Source of the DNA: an uncultured Acidimicrobiales bacterium
Lineage (GTDB): Bacteria; Actinomycetota; Acidimicrobiia; Acidimicrobiales; Iamiaceae
Assembly: GCA_937926025.1 (NCBI GenBank)
Contig: CALANQ010000457.1
Coordinates: 1-5,627 of the forward strand
Direction: 5' to 3'
DNA: 5,627 nucleotides
Positions 1 through 5,627 of the stretch are shown here, one piece after another. Position 1 is the first letter of the stretch; each line of letters opens with the position of its first letter. Below the pieces are notes generated by a model, which worked only from the letters and a program-made list of their open reading frames with translations, did not search any database and was not told where the DNA came from. The translations under genes and the position numbers were made by a program.

Positions 1-855
1 GCCGAGGAGCACATCCGCAAGCACGGCGGCGCCGCTCCGGCCGCTCCCGCTCCGGCGCCGGCCGCCCCCGCTGCCCCGGCTGCTGCTGCGCCTGCCGCTC
101 CGGCCGCGCCGCTGCCCACCCGGGCCCCGGCCCCCACGGGCGTCGACACCACCGTCCCGCTCAACAAGATCCGCAAGATCACCGCCGACCACATGGTCCG
201 CTCCCTCGAGGTGTCGGCCCACGTGTACGTCAGCACCGAGGTCGACTACGAGTCCATCGACCGGGTGCGCACCGCCCACAAGGCCGCCTTCAAGGCGGAG
301 GAGGGCGTGTCGCTCACGTACCTGCCGTTCGTCGCCCGGGCCCTGGTCGACGCGCTGGCCGACTTCCCGCACGTCAACGCCTCCATGGGCGAGGAGAGCG
401 AGCTGGTCGTCCACGGCAGCGTCAACCTCGGCATCGCGGTGGACCTGGATCACGAAGGCCTCATCGTGCCGGTCGTGCAGGACGCCCAGGACCGCCGCCT
501 CCGGGCTCTCGCCCGCGACGTGGCCGACCTGGCCGCCCGGGCCAAGAACCGCAAGCTGTCCGCCGACGACATCACGGGCGGCACCGTCACCATCACCAAC
601 GTGGGCAGCACCGGCAGCGCCTTCCTGCTGCCCATCATCAACCAGCCCCAGGTGATGATCCTCTCCACCGACGGCGTGGCCCGCCGCCCGGTGGTGGTCA
701 CCGACGCCAGCGGCGCGGAGAGCATCGCCATCCACTCGGTGGGCAACCTCACCCTCGGCTGGGACCACCGTGCGTTCGACGGTGCCTACGCCGCCCAGTT
801 CCTGGCCAAGATCAAGGAGATCCTGGAGACCCGGGACTGGGAGACCGAGCTCTAG
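1..855 (+). CDS. 2-oxoacid dehydrogenase E2 component (dihydrolipoamide acyltransferase), C-terminal part
   Basis: This is the core acyltransferase of a pyruvate- or 2-oxoglutarate-type dehydrogenase complex. It moves the acyl group from the lipoyl arm to CoA in the cytoplasm. The frame is open from base 1, so the gene starts outside the window and 284 residues are visible. The first ten residues (AEEHIRKHGG) look like the end of a peripheral subunit-binding domain. An Ala/Pro linker follows (about residues 11-47), then the catalytic domain from about residue 52 (PLNKIRKIT). The GGTVTITNVGS motif is at residues 193-203, and the catalytic DHRAFDG has His256 and Asp260. The lipoyl domain(s) must lie upstream. 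Lys/Arg-poor linkers of this type are normal in E2 proteins. The sequence resembles the actinobacterial SucB/DlaT group, but the acyl substrate cannot be decided here. The lipoylation gene starts 3 nt after the stop, which suggests translational coupling. Confidence 0.95.
   Translation, partial: AEEHIRKHGGAAPAAPAPAPAAPAAPAAAAPAAPAAPLPTRAPAPTGVDTTVPLNKIRKITADHMVRSLEVSAHVYVSTEVDYESIDRVRTAHKAAFKAEEGVSLTYLPFVARALVDALADFPHVNASMGEESELVVHGSVNLGIAVDLDHEGLIVPVVQDAQDRRLRALARDVADLAARAKNRKLSADDITGGTVTITNVGSTGSAFLLPIINQPQVMILSTDGVARRPVVVTDASGAESIAIHSVGNLTLGWDHRAFDGAYAAQFLAKIKEILETRDWETEL
34..141 (+). other. Ala/Pro-rich flexible linker segment of E2
   Basis: This stretch encodes about 36 residues, almost all Ala and Pro with a few Leu, Thr, Arg and Gly. 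It sits between the likely subunit-binding domain and the catalytic domain. Such linkers let the lipoyl and binding domains swing between the active sites of the complex. The DNA is repetitive only in composition: Ala is written GCC, GCT or GCG and Pro CCG, CCC or CCT in no fixed order. The low complexity therefore looks driven by the protein, not by a tandem DNA repeat. Confidence 0.75.
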
Positions 856-858
856 GCC

Positions 859-2616
859 GTGGCCGTCACCGACGTGCCGGGCGGCCGTCCGCTCCACGTC
901 CGGTGGCTGGGCCGCGTCCGGTACCGGGACGCGCTGGCCCTCCAGCACGGGCTGCACCGATCCTCGCCCGACGACCACCTGCTCCTGATGGAGCACCCCC
1001 ACACGTACACGCTCGGCGTCAACGCCGACCGGGAGCACGTGCTGCGGGACCCGGCATCGGTGGGCGCCGAGCTGGTCCAGAGCGACCGTGGCGGCGACGT
1101 CACCTACCACGGCCCCGGCCACCTGGTGGGCTACCCGATCCTGCACCTGCCCGGGAAGGGCGGCGGGACCAAGCCGGACACCAAGGCGTACGTGGCCGCG
1201 GTGGAGCAGCTCATCATCGACACCCTGGGAGATCTCGGCCTGCCCGCCGACCGTCTGCCGGGGTACCCGGGCGTGTGGGTCGGTGTCGGCACCGACGACC
1301 CCCGCAAGATCTGCGCCATCGGGATCCGCGTCGACCGCGGGCGGAGCCTCCACGGCTTCGGGCTGAACGTCGACCCGGACATGGCGATGTTCACCCACAT
1401 CGTCCCGTGCGGCATCCCCGACAAGGCGGTCACGTCGCTGCGGGCCGAGGGCATCGACGCGTCGATGGCCGAGGTCGTCGACGCCGTGGTCGCCCGGGCC
1501 GCCCAGCGCTGGGGTGCTGGTGGCACCGATCGCCACGACGTCGTGTGGCGCCACCGCGACAGCGACCTCGCGCCGTTCTCGCTCGGCGCCGGCCCCGGAG
1601 AGCTGGCCGGCAAGGTGGCCGGGCCCACCCGCGGCCGGGAGCCCGTCGGCGTGGACCAGCAGGCCGTTGGGGAGGGCACCTCCGTGCGCCTCCTGGGCCG
1701 GTTGGCGGAGGCCGGGGTGCCGCAGGGCCTGGCCATCGGCGAGCGCAAGCCGGAGTGGATGCGGGCCAAGGCCCGGTTCGGGCCGGAGTACCTCGAGATC
1801 AAGAAGACCATGCGGGAGCTGGACCTGGCCACCGTCTGCGAGGAGGCCGGCTGCCCGAACATCTCGGAGTGCTGGGGCGACGGCACCGCCACGTTCATGA
1901 TCAACGGCGAGCGCTGCACCCGGGCCTGCGGGTTCTGCCTGGTCGACACCCGGCACCCCGAAGCGCCCGACCCCGGGGAGCCCGAGCGGGTGGCCGAGGC
2001 CGTGGAGCGGATGGGCCTGCGCTACGCCGTGCTCACCACCGTCGCCCGCGACGACCTCGCCGACGGCGGCGCCGGCCAGTTCGCCGCCACCATCGCCGCC
2101 ATCCGCCGCCGCACCCCCGGCGTGCAGGTCGAGTGCCTCATCTCGGACTGCAAGGGCGACCCGGCCAGCCTCGACGTGATCTTCGAGGCCCGGCCCGAGG
2201 TGCTGAACCACAACATCGAGACCGTCGCCCGGCTGCAGCGGGCGGTGCGCCCGTCGGCCGGCTACGCCCGCAGCCTGTCGGTGCTGGCCCGGGCCAAGGC
2301 GGCCGGTCTGACCACCAAGAGCAGCATCATCGTGGGGATGGGCGAGACGTTCGACGAGCTGGTGGCCACCCTGGCCGACCTGCGGGGCGTCGGCGTCGAC
2401 ATCGTCACCATCGGCCAGTACCTCCGGCCCACCACCAACCACCTGCCGGTCGCCCGCTGGGTGACGCCCGACGAGTTCGCCCAGCTCAAGCGCATCGGCG
2501 AGGCCATGGGCATCGACCACGTGGAGTCCGGCCCGCTCACCCGCAGCAGCTACCACGCCCGCCAGGCCGCCGACGCCGCCGACGTGGAAACCGTCGTGCC
2601 GATCTCGCTGGGCTGA
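859..2616 (+). CDS. lipB-lipA: Fused octanoyltransferase (LipB) - lipoyl synthase (LipA), 585 aa
   Basis: One uninterrupted frame carries both steps of endogenous lipoate synthesis: octanoyl transfer from acyl carrier protein to E2/GcvH lysines, then sulfur insertion at C6 and C8. Residues 1 to about 230 are LipB: RGGDVTYHGPGHLVGYP at 77-93, the family lysine Lys150 in RKICAIG, HGFGLNV at 165-171, and the acyl-accepting Cys184 in IVPCGIPDK. Residues about 231-275 form a Gly/Ala/Pro-rich linker that I do not recognise. Residues about 276-585 are LipA: auxiliary-cluster cysteines C327, C332 and C338 (CX4CX5C), radical-SAM cysteines C353, C357 and C360 (CX3CX2C), and the C-terminal RSSYHA (562-567) whose Ser is the fourth auxiliary-cluster ligand. 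Both halves are full length and appear catalytically intact. I chose GTG 859 because it lies 3 nt after the E2 stop and just ahead of the conserved LHVRWLGRV; GTG 874 is a possible alternative. LipB and LipA are usually separate neighbouring genes, as in Mycobacterium tuberculosis. Confidence 0.95.
   Translation: MAVTDVPGGRPLHVRWLGRVRYRDALALQHGLHRSSPDDHLLLMEHPHTYTLGVNADREHVLRDPASVGAELVQSDRGGDVTYHGPGHLVGYPILHLPGKGGGTKPDTKAYVAAVEQLIIDTLGDLGLPADRLPGYPGVWVGVGTDDPRKICAIGIRVDRGRSLHGFGLNVDPDMAMFTHIVPCGIPDKAVTSLRAEGIDASMAEVVDAVVARAAQRWGAGGTDRHDVVWRHRDSDLAPFSLGAGPGELAGKVAGPTRGREPVGVDQQAVGEGTSVRLLGRLAEAGVPQGLAIGERKPEWMRAKARFGPEYLEIKKTMRELDLATVCEEAGCPNISECWGDGTATFMINGERCTRACGFCLVDTRHPEAPDPGEPERVAEAVERMGLRYAVLTTVARDDLADGGAGQFAATIAAIRRRTPGVQVECLISDCKGDPASLDVIFEARPEVLNHNIETVARLQRAVRPSAGYARSLSVLARAKAAGLTTKSSIIVGMGETFDELVATLADLRGVGVDIVTIGQYLRPTTNHLPVARWVTPDEFAQLKRIGEAMGIDHVESGPLTRSSYHARQAADAADVETVVPISLG
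1669..1686 (+). promoter_or_regulatory. Possible internal ribosome binding site and GTG start for free LipA
   Basis: A purine run GGGGAGGG (1669-1676), containing GGAGG at 1671-1675, lies 8 nt before an in-frame GTG (1684-1686, Val276 of the fusion). Starting there would give a 310-residue protein beginning VRLLGRL, close to the usual length of separate LipA proteins, with all cluster cysteines and the conserved KPEWMRAKARFGPEY intact. A weaker candidate is GTG 1651 with GGGAG at 1637-1641. The site falls in the unconserved linker, exactly where a separate lipA gene would begin. It could be a relic of two genes, a working start, or chance in GC-rich DNA. Confidence 0.4.
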
Positions 2617-2619
2617 CGG

Positions 2620-2631
2620 CAGACTGGCCCC
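2620..2631 (+). promoter_or_regulatory. Weak candidate leaderless -10 element before the PPOX gene
   Basis: CAGACT (2620-2625) ends 6 nt before ATG 2632, and the 15-nt gap has no Shine-Dalgarno sequence. The hexamer fits the TANNNT -10 consensus except for C in place of the first T. No -35 box is visible. This is the weakest of the three similar sites in the window. Confidence 0.25.
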
Positions 2632-3177
2632 ATGGGCCGCACCTTCGACGCCATCCCCGATCACCTCGTCTCGTGGATGGAGGAGCAGCCGATCTACTTC
2701 GTGGCCTCCGCGCCGCTCAGCGCCGACGGCCACGTGAACGTGTCGCCCAAGGGCGGCGACAGCTTCCGGGTGATCGACGCCAACACGGTGGCCTACCAGG
2801 ACCTGACCGGCAGCGGGGCCGAGACCATCGCCCACACCCGGGAGAACGGTCGGCTCACCATCATGTTCGCCAGCTTCGGCGACAAGCCGAACATCGTGCG
2901 GCTGTTCGGCACCGGGGAGGCGGTGCTGCCCGACGACGCCGACTTCGCTGACCTGTACGCCCGCTTCCCGGACCACCCGGGCACCCGGAGCATCATGCGG
3001 CTGCGCACCCGCGAGATCACCACCACCTGCGGGTACGCGGTGCCGATGATGGAGCTCGTCGGGCACCGGACCACCCTCGACGAGTGGGTCGACCGCAAGT
3101 CGCCGGAGGACCTCGACGAGTACCGCGTCCAGAAGAACAGCTACTCCCTCGACGGTCTGCCAGCACTCGCGGACTGA
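2632..3177 (+). CDS. Pyridoxamine 5'-phosphate oxidase (PPOX)-class family protein, 181 aa
   Basis: This is a small cytoplasmic protein of the split beta-barrel flavin-binding fold. Family members bind FMN, F420 or heme and carry out varied redox reactions; this one's substrate is unknown. Visible features are VNVSPKGGDSF at residues 35-45, which resembles the family's early strand pair, then a strand ending in VAYQD (53-57). NIVRLFGTGEA (87-97) matches the strand that normally follows the cofactor loop. The C-terminal CGYAVPMMELVG (133-144) and EYRVQKNSYSLDGLP (163-177) are typical of a subgroup annotated only as 'pyridoxamine 5'-phosphate oxidase family'. It is not a true PdxH: the length and C-terminus differ from that enzyme. 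No signal peptide or membrane segment is seen. ATG 2632 is supported by the position of the conserved N-terminal region. It starts 15 nt after the lipB-lipA stop. Confidence 0.85.
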   Translation: MGRTFDAIPDHLVSWMEEQPIYFVASAPLSADGHVNVSPKGGDSFRVIDANTVAYQDLTGSGAETIAHTRENGRLTIMFASFGDKPNIVRLFGTGEAVLPDDADFADLYARFPDHPGTRSIMRLRTREITTTCGYAVPMMELVGHRTTLDEWVDRKSPEDLDEYRVQKNSYSLDGLPALAD

Positions 3178-3183
3178 CGGCGG

Positions 3184-3196
3184 TACGTTCGGCCGC
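3184..3196 (+). promoter_or_regulatory. Candidate leaderless -10 element (TACGTT) before the SMP-30 gene
   Basis: TACGTT (3184-3189) matches the actinobacterial TANNNT -10 consensus and ends 7 nt before ATG 3197. That is the spacing expected if transcription starts at the A of the start codon. The 19-nt gap contains no Shine-Dalgarno sequence, which fits a leaderless mRNA. No -35 hexamer is evident, and none is required by many such promoters. Confidence 0.45.
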
Positions 3197-4096
3197 ATGG
3201 CTGAACGAGATGTGACCGCACTGTTCGAGGGTGGCAAGTTCTTCGAGGGGCCGCGCTGGCGAGACGGCACCTGGTGGGTGTCCGACTTCTACCGCCACAC
3301 GGTGTCGCGGATCGCCCCCGACGGGTCCGAGACCGTGGTGGTGGAGGTGGAGCACCAGCCGTCAGGCCTGGGCTGGCTGCCCGACGGCTCCCTGGTCATC
3401 AGCTCCATGAAGGACCACAAGGTGCTGCGCTACGCCGACGGCGCCCTGTCGGTGCTAGCCGACCTCGACGGCATGGTCGGCGGCCACCTCAACGACCTGG
3501 TCACCGACGCCAACGGCCACTCGTTCGTCGGCAACTTCGGGTTCGACCTGATGGGCGGCGGCGACCCGGCCCCGGCCCCGCTGATCCGGGTCGATCCCGA
3601 CGGCACGGTCACGGTGGCGGCCGAGGACCTGTACTTCCCCAACGGCACCGTCATCACGCCCGACGGCGGCACGCTGATCGTGGGCGAGACCATGGGCAAC
3701 CGGTACACCGCGTTCGACCTGGGCGCTGACGGGACGCTCTCCAACCGCCGGGTGTGGGCCGAGTTCGGCGAGCTGCCGCCCACCACCACCTTCGCCGAGG
3801 GCCTGGCCTTCATCAAGGTCTCGCCCGACGGCTGCACCCTCGACGCCGAGGGCCACATCTGGGCGGCCGACGCCCTGGGCAACCGGTGCGTGCGGGTGGC
3901 GCCCGGTGGAGCGATCGTCGACGAGATCACCGTGCCCGGGAACCTCGGCGTGTACGCGTGCCAGCTGGGTGGCGACGACGGCCGCACGCTGCTGCTGTGC
4001 TCGGCGCCCGACTTCTTCGAGCACAACCGGGTGGCGGCCACCGAGGCCGTGCTGTTCACCACCACGGTCGACGTGCCCCACGCCGGTCTGCCCTAG
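3197..4096 (+). CDS. SMP-30/gluconolactonase/LRE-family protein, 299 aa
   Basis: This is a six-bladed beta-propeller of the SGL family, whose characterised members are metal-dependent lactonases or related hydrolases. The N-terminal FFEGPRW (residues 15-21) supplies Glu17, the usual first metal ligand. HLNDLVTDANG (97-107) carries Asn99, YFPNGTVITPDG (146-157) carries Asn149, and SPDGCTLDAEGHIWAAD (209-225) carries Asp211. Together these match the family's Glu/Asn/Asn/Asp metal and substrate site, so the enzyme looks active. Repeated xPDG turns (41-43, 62-64, 134-136, 155-157, 210-212) mark the propeller blades. No signal peptide is seen, so it is probably cytoplasmic. The length is typical. 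The natural lactone cannot be told from sequence, and the neighbours (a PPOX protein and an M24 peptidase) do not identify a pathway. The gap to the upstream gene is 19 nt. Confidence 0.9.
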   Translation: MAERDVTALFEGGKFFEGPRWRDGTWWVSDFYRHTVSRIAPDGSETVVVEVEHQPSGLGWLPDGSLVISSMKDHKVLRYADGALSVLADLDGMVGGHLNDLVTDANGHSFVGNFGFDLMGGGDPAPAPLIRVDPDGTVTVAAEDLYFPNGTVITPDGGTLIVGETMGNRYTAFDLGADGTLSNRRVWAEFGELPPTTTFAEGLAFIKVSPDGCTLDAEGHIWAADALGNRCVRVAPGGAIVDEITVPGNLGVYACQLGGDDGRTLLLCSAPDFFEHNRVAATEAVLFTTTVDVPHAGLP

Positions 4097-4109
4097 GCCG
4101 CCGCACCCG

Positions 4110-4122
4110 TAGCCTGCACGCC
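4110..4122 (+). promoter_or_regulatory. Candidate leaderless -10 element (TAGCCT) before the M24 peptidase gene
   Basis: TAGCCT (4110-4115) fits TANNNT and ends 7 nt before ATG 4123, the same spacing as the element before the SMP-30 gene. The 26-nt gap lacks a Shine-Dalgarno sequence. The site also supports ATG 4123 as the true start in a frame that is open well upstream. Confidence 0.45.
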
Positions 4123-5229
4123 ATGTCTGCCGAGCGCTTCTCCCGGGTCCGAGCCGCCATGGCCGAGCAGGGCACCGACGTCCTGCTCCTCTCCGTCGGG
4201 CCGGACCTGCCGTGGCTCACCGGCTACGAGGCGATGCCGCTGGAGCGCCTCACGATGCTCGTGGTGCCGGTGGACGGTGACGCCACGCTGCTGGTGCCCA
4301 GGCTGGAGGCGCCCCGGGTGGTGGAGAAGCCCGACCTGTTCACCGTCCACCCGTGGGACGAGACCGACGACCCCATCGCCATCGTCGCCGCCCTGGTGGG
4401 CGCGGCCGGCTCCCTGGCCATCGGCGACAAGACCTGGGCCCGGTTCCTGGTGGACCTCCAGGCCCAGCTGCCCGCCACGTCGTGGCGCAAGGCCAGCGAT
4501 GTCACCGGTCCCATCCGGGCGGTGAAGGACGCCGACGAGATCGCCGCGCTGCGCGCCGCGTCGCACGCGGCGGACCGGGTGGCCGCCCAGCTGCAGGCCG
4601 GCGAGATCCCGCTGGTCGGGCGCACCGAGGCGGAGGTGTCCACCGACCTCGGCAACCGGCTCATCGCCGAGGGTCACCACCGGGTGAACTTCGCCATCGT
4701 CGCCGCAGGGGAGAACGCCGCCAGCCCCCACCACGAGCCGGGCAGCCGGGTGATCCGGTCGGGGGAGGTCGTGCTGTGCGACTTCGGCGGCACCATGGCC
4801 GCGCCCGACGGCACCGGCTACTGCTCCGACATCACCCGCTGCGTCTCCATCGGGGAGCCGTCGGCGGAGGTGGCCGAGGCGTACGCGGTGCTGCACGAGG
4901 CCCAGCAGGCCGCGGTGGCGGCGGCCACGGTGGGCACCGCGTGCGAGGAGGTCGACGCCGTCGCCCGGCGGATCATCACCGATGCCGGGTTCGGGCCGCG
5001 CTTCATGCACCGCACCGGCCACGGCATCGGCGTCGAGGAGCACGAGGACCCCTACGTGGTGGCCGGCAACGGCACCCCGCTGGTGCCCGGTCACGCCTTC
5101 AGCGTGGAGCCCGGCATCTACACGGCGGGCTCGTGGGGCATGCGGCTCGAGGACATCGTGGTCGCCGCCGACGCTGGCCCCGACCCGCTGAACCTGTCGG
5201 ACCACCGCCTCGTGGTGGTCGACGGGTAG
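4123..5229 (+). CDS. M24-family metallopeptidase (Xaa-Pro peptidase-like), 368 aa
   Basis: This is a cytoplasmic dinuclear-metal aminopeptidase of the pita-bread fold. Residues about 4-130 form a creatinase/prolidase-like N-terminal domain (RFSRVRAAM, then LPWLTGYEAMPLERLTM). Residues about 138-365 form the M24 catalytic domain. All five metal ligands are present: Asp220 (LCDFGG), Asp236 (CSDITR), His300 (TGHGIG), Glu329 (SVEPGIY) and Glu343 (RLEDIV). His204 in SPHHEPGSR and His307 in EEHEDP are the usual accessory histidines. Family members cleave X-Pro peptides or, in some lineages, act on creatine-like substrates; the two-domain layout and length favour an Xaa-Pro aminopeptidase or dipeptidase. 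The frame is open upstream to 3754, but that part overlaps the SMP-30 gene and reads as Arg/Gly/His-rich nonsense, so ATG 4123 is preferred. The stop lies 3 bp from the end of the convergent gene. Confidence 0.92.
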   Translation: MSAERFSRVRAAMAEQGTDVLLLSVGPDLPWLTGYEAMPLERLTMLVVPVDGDATLLVPRLEAPRVVEKPDLFTVHPWDETDDPIAIVAALVGAAGSLAIGDKTWARFLVDLQAQLPATSWRKASDVTGPIRAVKDADEIAALRAASHAADRVAAQLQAGEIPLVGRTEAEVSTDLGNRLIAEGHHRVNFAIVAAGENAASPHHEPGSRVIRSGEVVLCDFGGTMAAPDGTGYCSDITRCVSIGEPSAEVAEAYAVLHEAQQAAVAAATVGTACEEVDAVARRIITDAGFGPRFMHRTGHGIGVEEHEDPYVVAGNGTPLVPGHAFSVEPGIYTAGSWGMRLEDIVVAADAGPDPLNLSDHRLVVVDG

Positions 5230-5232
5230 CGC

Positions 5233-5627
5233 CTACTTCGCACCCTTGCGCAGCGCCACGACGGGGATCGTCTTGGCCAGGATGGCGAGATCGGTGGCCA
5301 GCGACCAGTTGTCGACGTAGTAGAGGTCGAGCCGCGTGTAGTCCTCGAACGACGAGTCCGACCGCCCGCTCACCTGCCACATGCCGGTGATGCCGGGCTT
5401 GACCCGCAGCCGCTGGGCGAGGAGGGCGTCCCACTCCTCGGTCTCGTGCGGCAGGGCCGGGCGGGGCCCGACCAGGCTCATGTCGCCCCGGAGCACGTTC
5501 CAGAGCTGCGGGAGCTCGTCGAGCGAGGTGACCCGCAGGAAGCGGCCGACCCGCGTGATCCGGGGGTCGTTGGTCATCTTGAAGAGGGGGCCGTCGGCCT
5601 CGTTCAGCTCCCGGAGCTCGGCCAGGC
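5233..5627 (-). CDS. Polyprenyl-phosphate sugar phosphotransferase, C-terminal part (bacterial sugar transferase family)
   Basis: This membrane-associated enzyme transfers a sugar-1-phosphate from a nucleotide sugar to polyprenyl phosphate, the first step in building an exopolysaccharide or other surface glycan. The frame runs through the right edge, so the N-terminal part, including the membrane helix or re-entrant segment, is missing. The residues before Met at 5575-5577 (ELNEADGPLFK) are also family sequence, so that Met is internal. Visible motifs, in protein order, are NDPRITRVGRFLR, then TSLDELPQLWNVLRGDMSLVG, then GPRPALP, then KPGITGMWQVSGRS, and finally the C-terminal YYVDNWSLATDLAIL. 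The Asp-Glu pair in SLDELPQ (codons at 5515-5520) corresponds to the catalytic dyad known from PglC. The C-terminal end RKGAK is basic. The sugar specificity cannot be read from this part. It is convergent with the M24 gene. Confidence 0.93.
   Translation of the reverse strand, partial: LAELRELNEADGPLFKMTNDPRITRVGRFLRVTSLDELPQLWNVLRGDMSLVGPRPALPHETEEWDALLAQRLRVKPGITGMWQVSGRSDSSFEDYTRLDLYYVDNWSLATDLAILAKTIPVVALRKGAK

Noticed and set aside
31..140. GC-rich repetitive stretch as a tandem repeat or CRISPR-like array
   Set aside because: There is no constant repeat unit or spacing, and synonymous codons vary freely. It is an Ala/Pro protein linker.
193..195. ATG 193 as the start of the E2 gene
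   Set aside because: The frame is open from base 1, and the preceding residues are a typical E2 linker and the PLNKIRKIT start of the catalytic domain, so this Met is internal.
1131..1949. A 272-codon minus-strand open frame inside lipB-lipA
   Set aside because: It lies wholly antisense to conserved, motif-bearing coding sequence, and its Ser/Arg/Pro-rich product resembles nothing.
2617..2631. Possible terminator between lipB-lipA and the PPOX gene
   Set aside because: The gap is 15 nt with no inverted repeat and no T-run.
903..2951. A 682-codon open frame overlapping lipB-lipA and the PPOX gene on the same strand
   Set aside because: Its translation is Arg/Pro/Gly/Ala/His-rich with no domain. 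It is the +2-shifted shadow of GC-rich codons, open only because stop codons are rare at this base composition.
3754..4122. Upstream extension of the M24 frame to an earlier ATG
   Set aside because: It overlaps the last third of the SMP-30 gene in another frame, reads as Arg/Gly/His-rich sequence, and ATG 4123 already precedes a normal creatinase-like N-terminus.
4093..5205. A 370-codon minus-strand open frame covering the M24 gene
   Set aside because: It is the mirror of the M24 reading frame (Gly/Val/His/Arg-rich) with no recognisable motif, while the plus-strand frame has all five metal ligands.
5575..5577. Minus-strand ATG at 5575-5577 as the start of the sugar transferase
   Set aside because: The 16 full codons before it encode conserved family sequence (ELNEADGPLFK), so the gene continues past the window edge.

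Overview
The window is 5.6 kb of very GC-rich, densely coding DNA with almost no intergenic space and a strong G/C bias at third codon positions. The E2–lipB–lipA gene order, the protein sequences and the leaderless-looking gene starts suggest a high-GC actinobacterium. An Acidimicrobiia-type lineage is my best guess, but this is inference, not something the sequence proves.

Layout, plus strand: (1) the C-terminal half of a 2-oxoacid dehydrogenase E2 acyltransferase (1-855, cut by the left edge); (2) one 585-codon reading frame (859-2616) that joins a complete octanoyltransferase LipB to a complete lipoyl synthase LipA; (3) a PPOX-class flavin-fold protein (2632-3177); (4) an SMP-30/gluconolactonase-family beta-propeller protein (3197-4096); (5) an M24-family (Xaa-Pro peptidase-like) metallopeptidase (4123-5229). 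On the minus strand, ending 3 bp from the peptidase, is (6) the C-terminal part of a polyprenyl-phosphate sugar phosphotransferase (5233-5627, cut by the right edge).

The first two genes form a functional unit. E2 is a protein that must carry lipoate. LipB transfers octanoate from acyl carrier protein to the E2 lipoyl domain, and LipA inserts the two sulfurs. Here both modifying activities are encoded as one polypeptide, 3 nt downstream of their substrate protein. Every catalytic residue I know for both enzymes is present. A strong Shine-Dalgarno-like sequence followed by an in-frame GTG lies at the LipB/LipA boundary, so free LipA might also be made from the same message.

The three following genes have no clear metabolic link to lipoylation. 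Each lacks a Shine-Dalgarno sequence and has a (T/C)ANNNT hexamer 6-7 nt before its ATG, the pattern of actinobacterial leaderless promoters, so each may be transcribed from its own promoter. The sugar transferase at the right edge probably begins a surface-polysaccharide locus. No gap between genes exceeds 26 bp. I see no tRNA, rRNA, CRISPR array, insertion sequence or convincing terminator.
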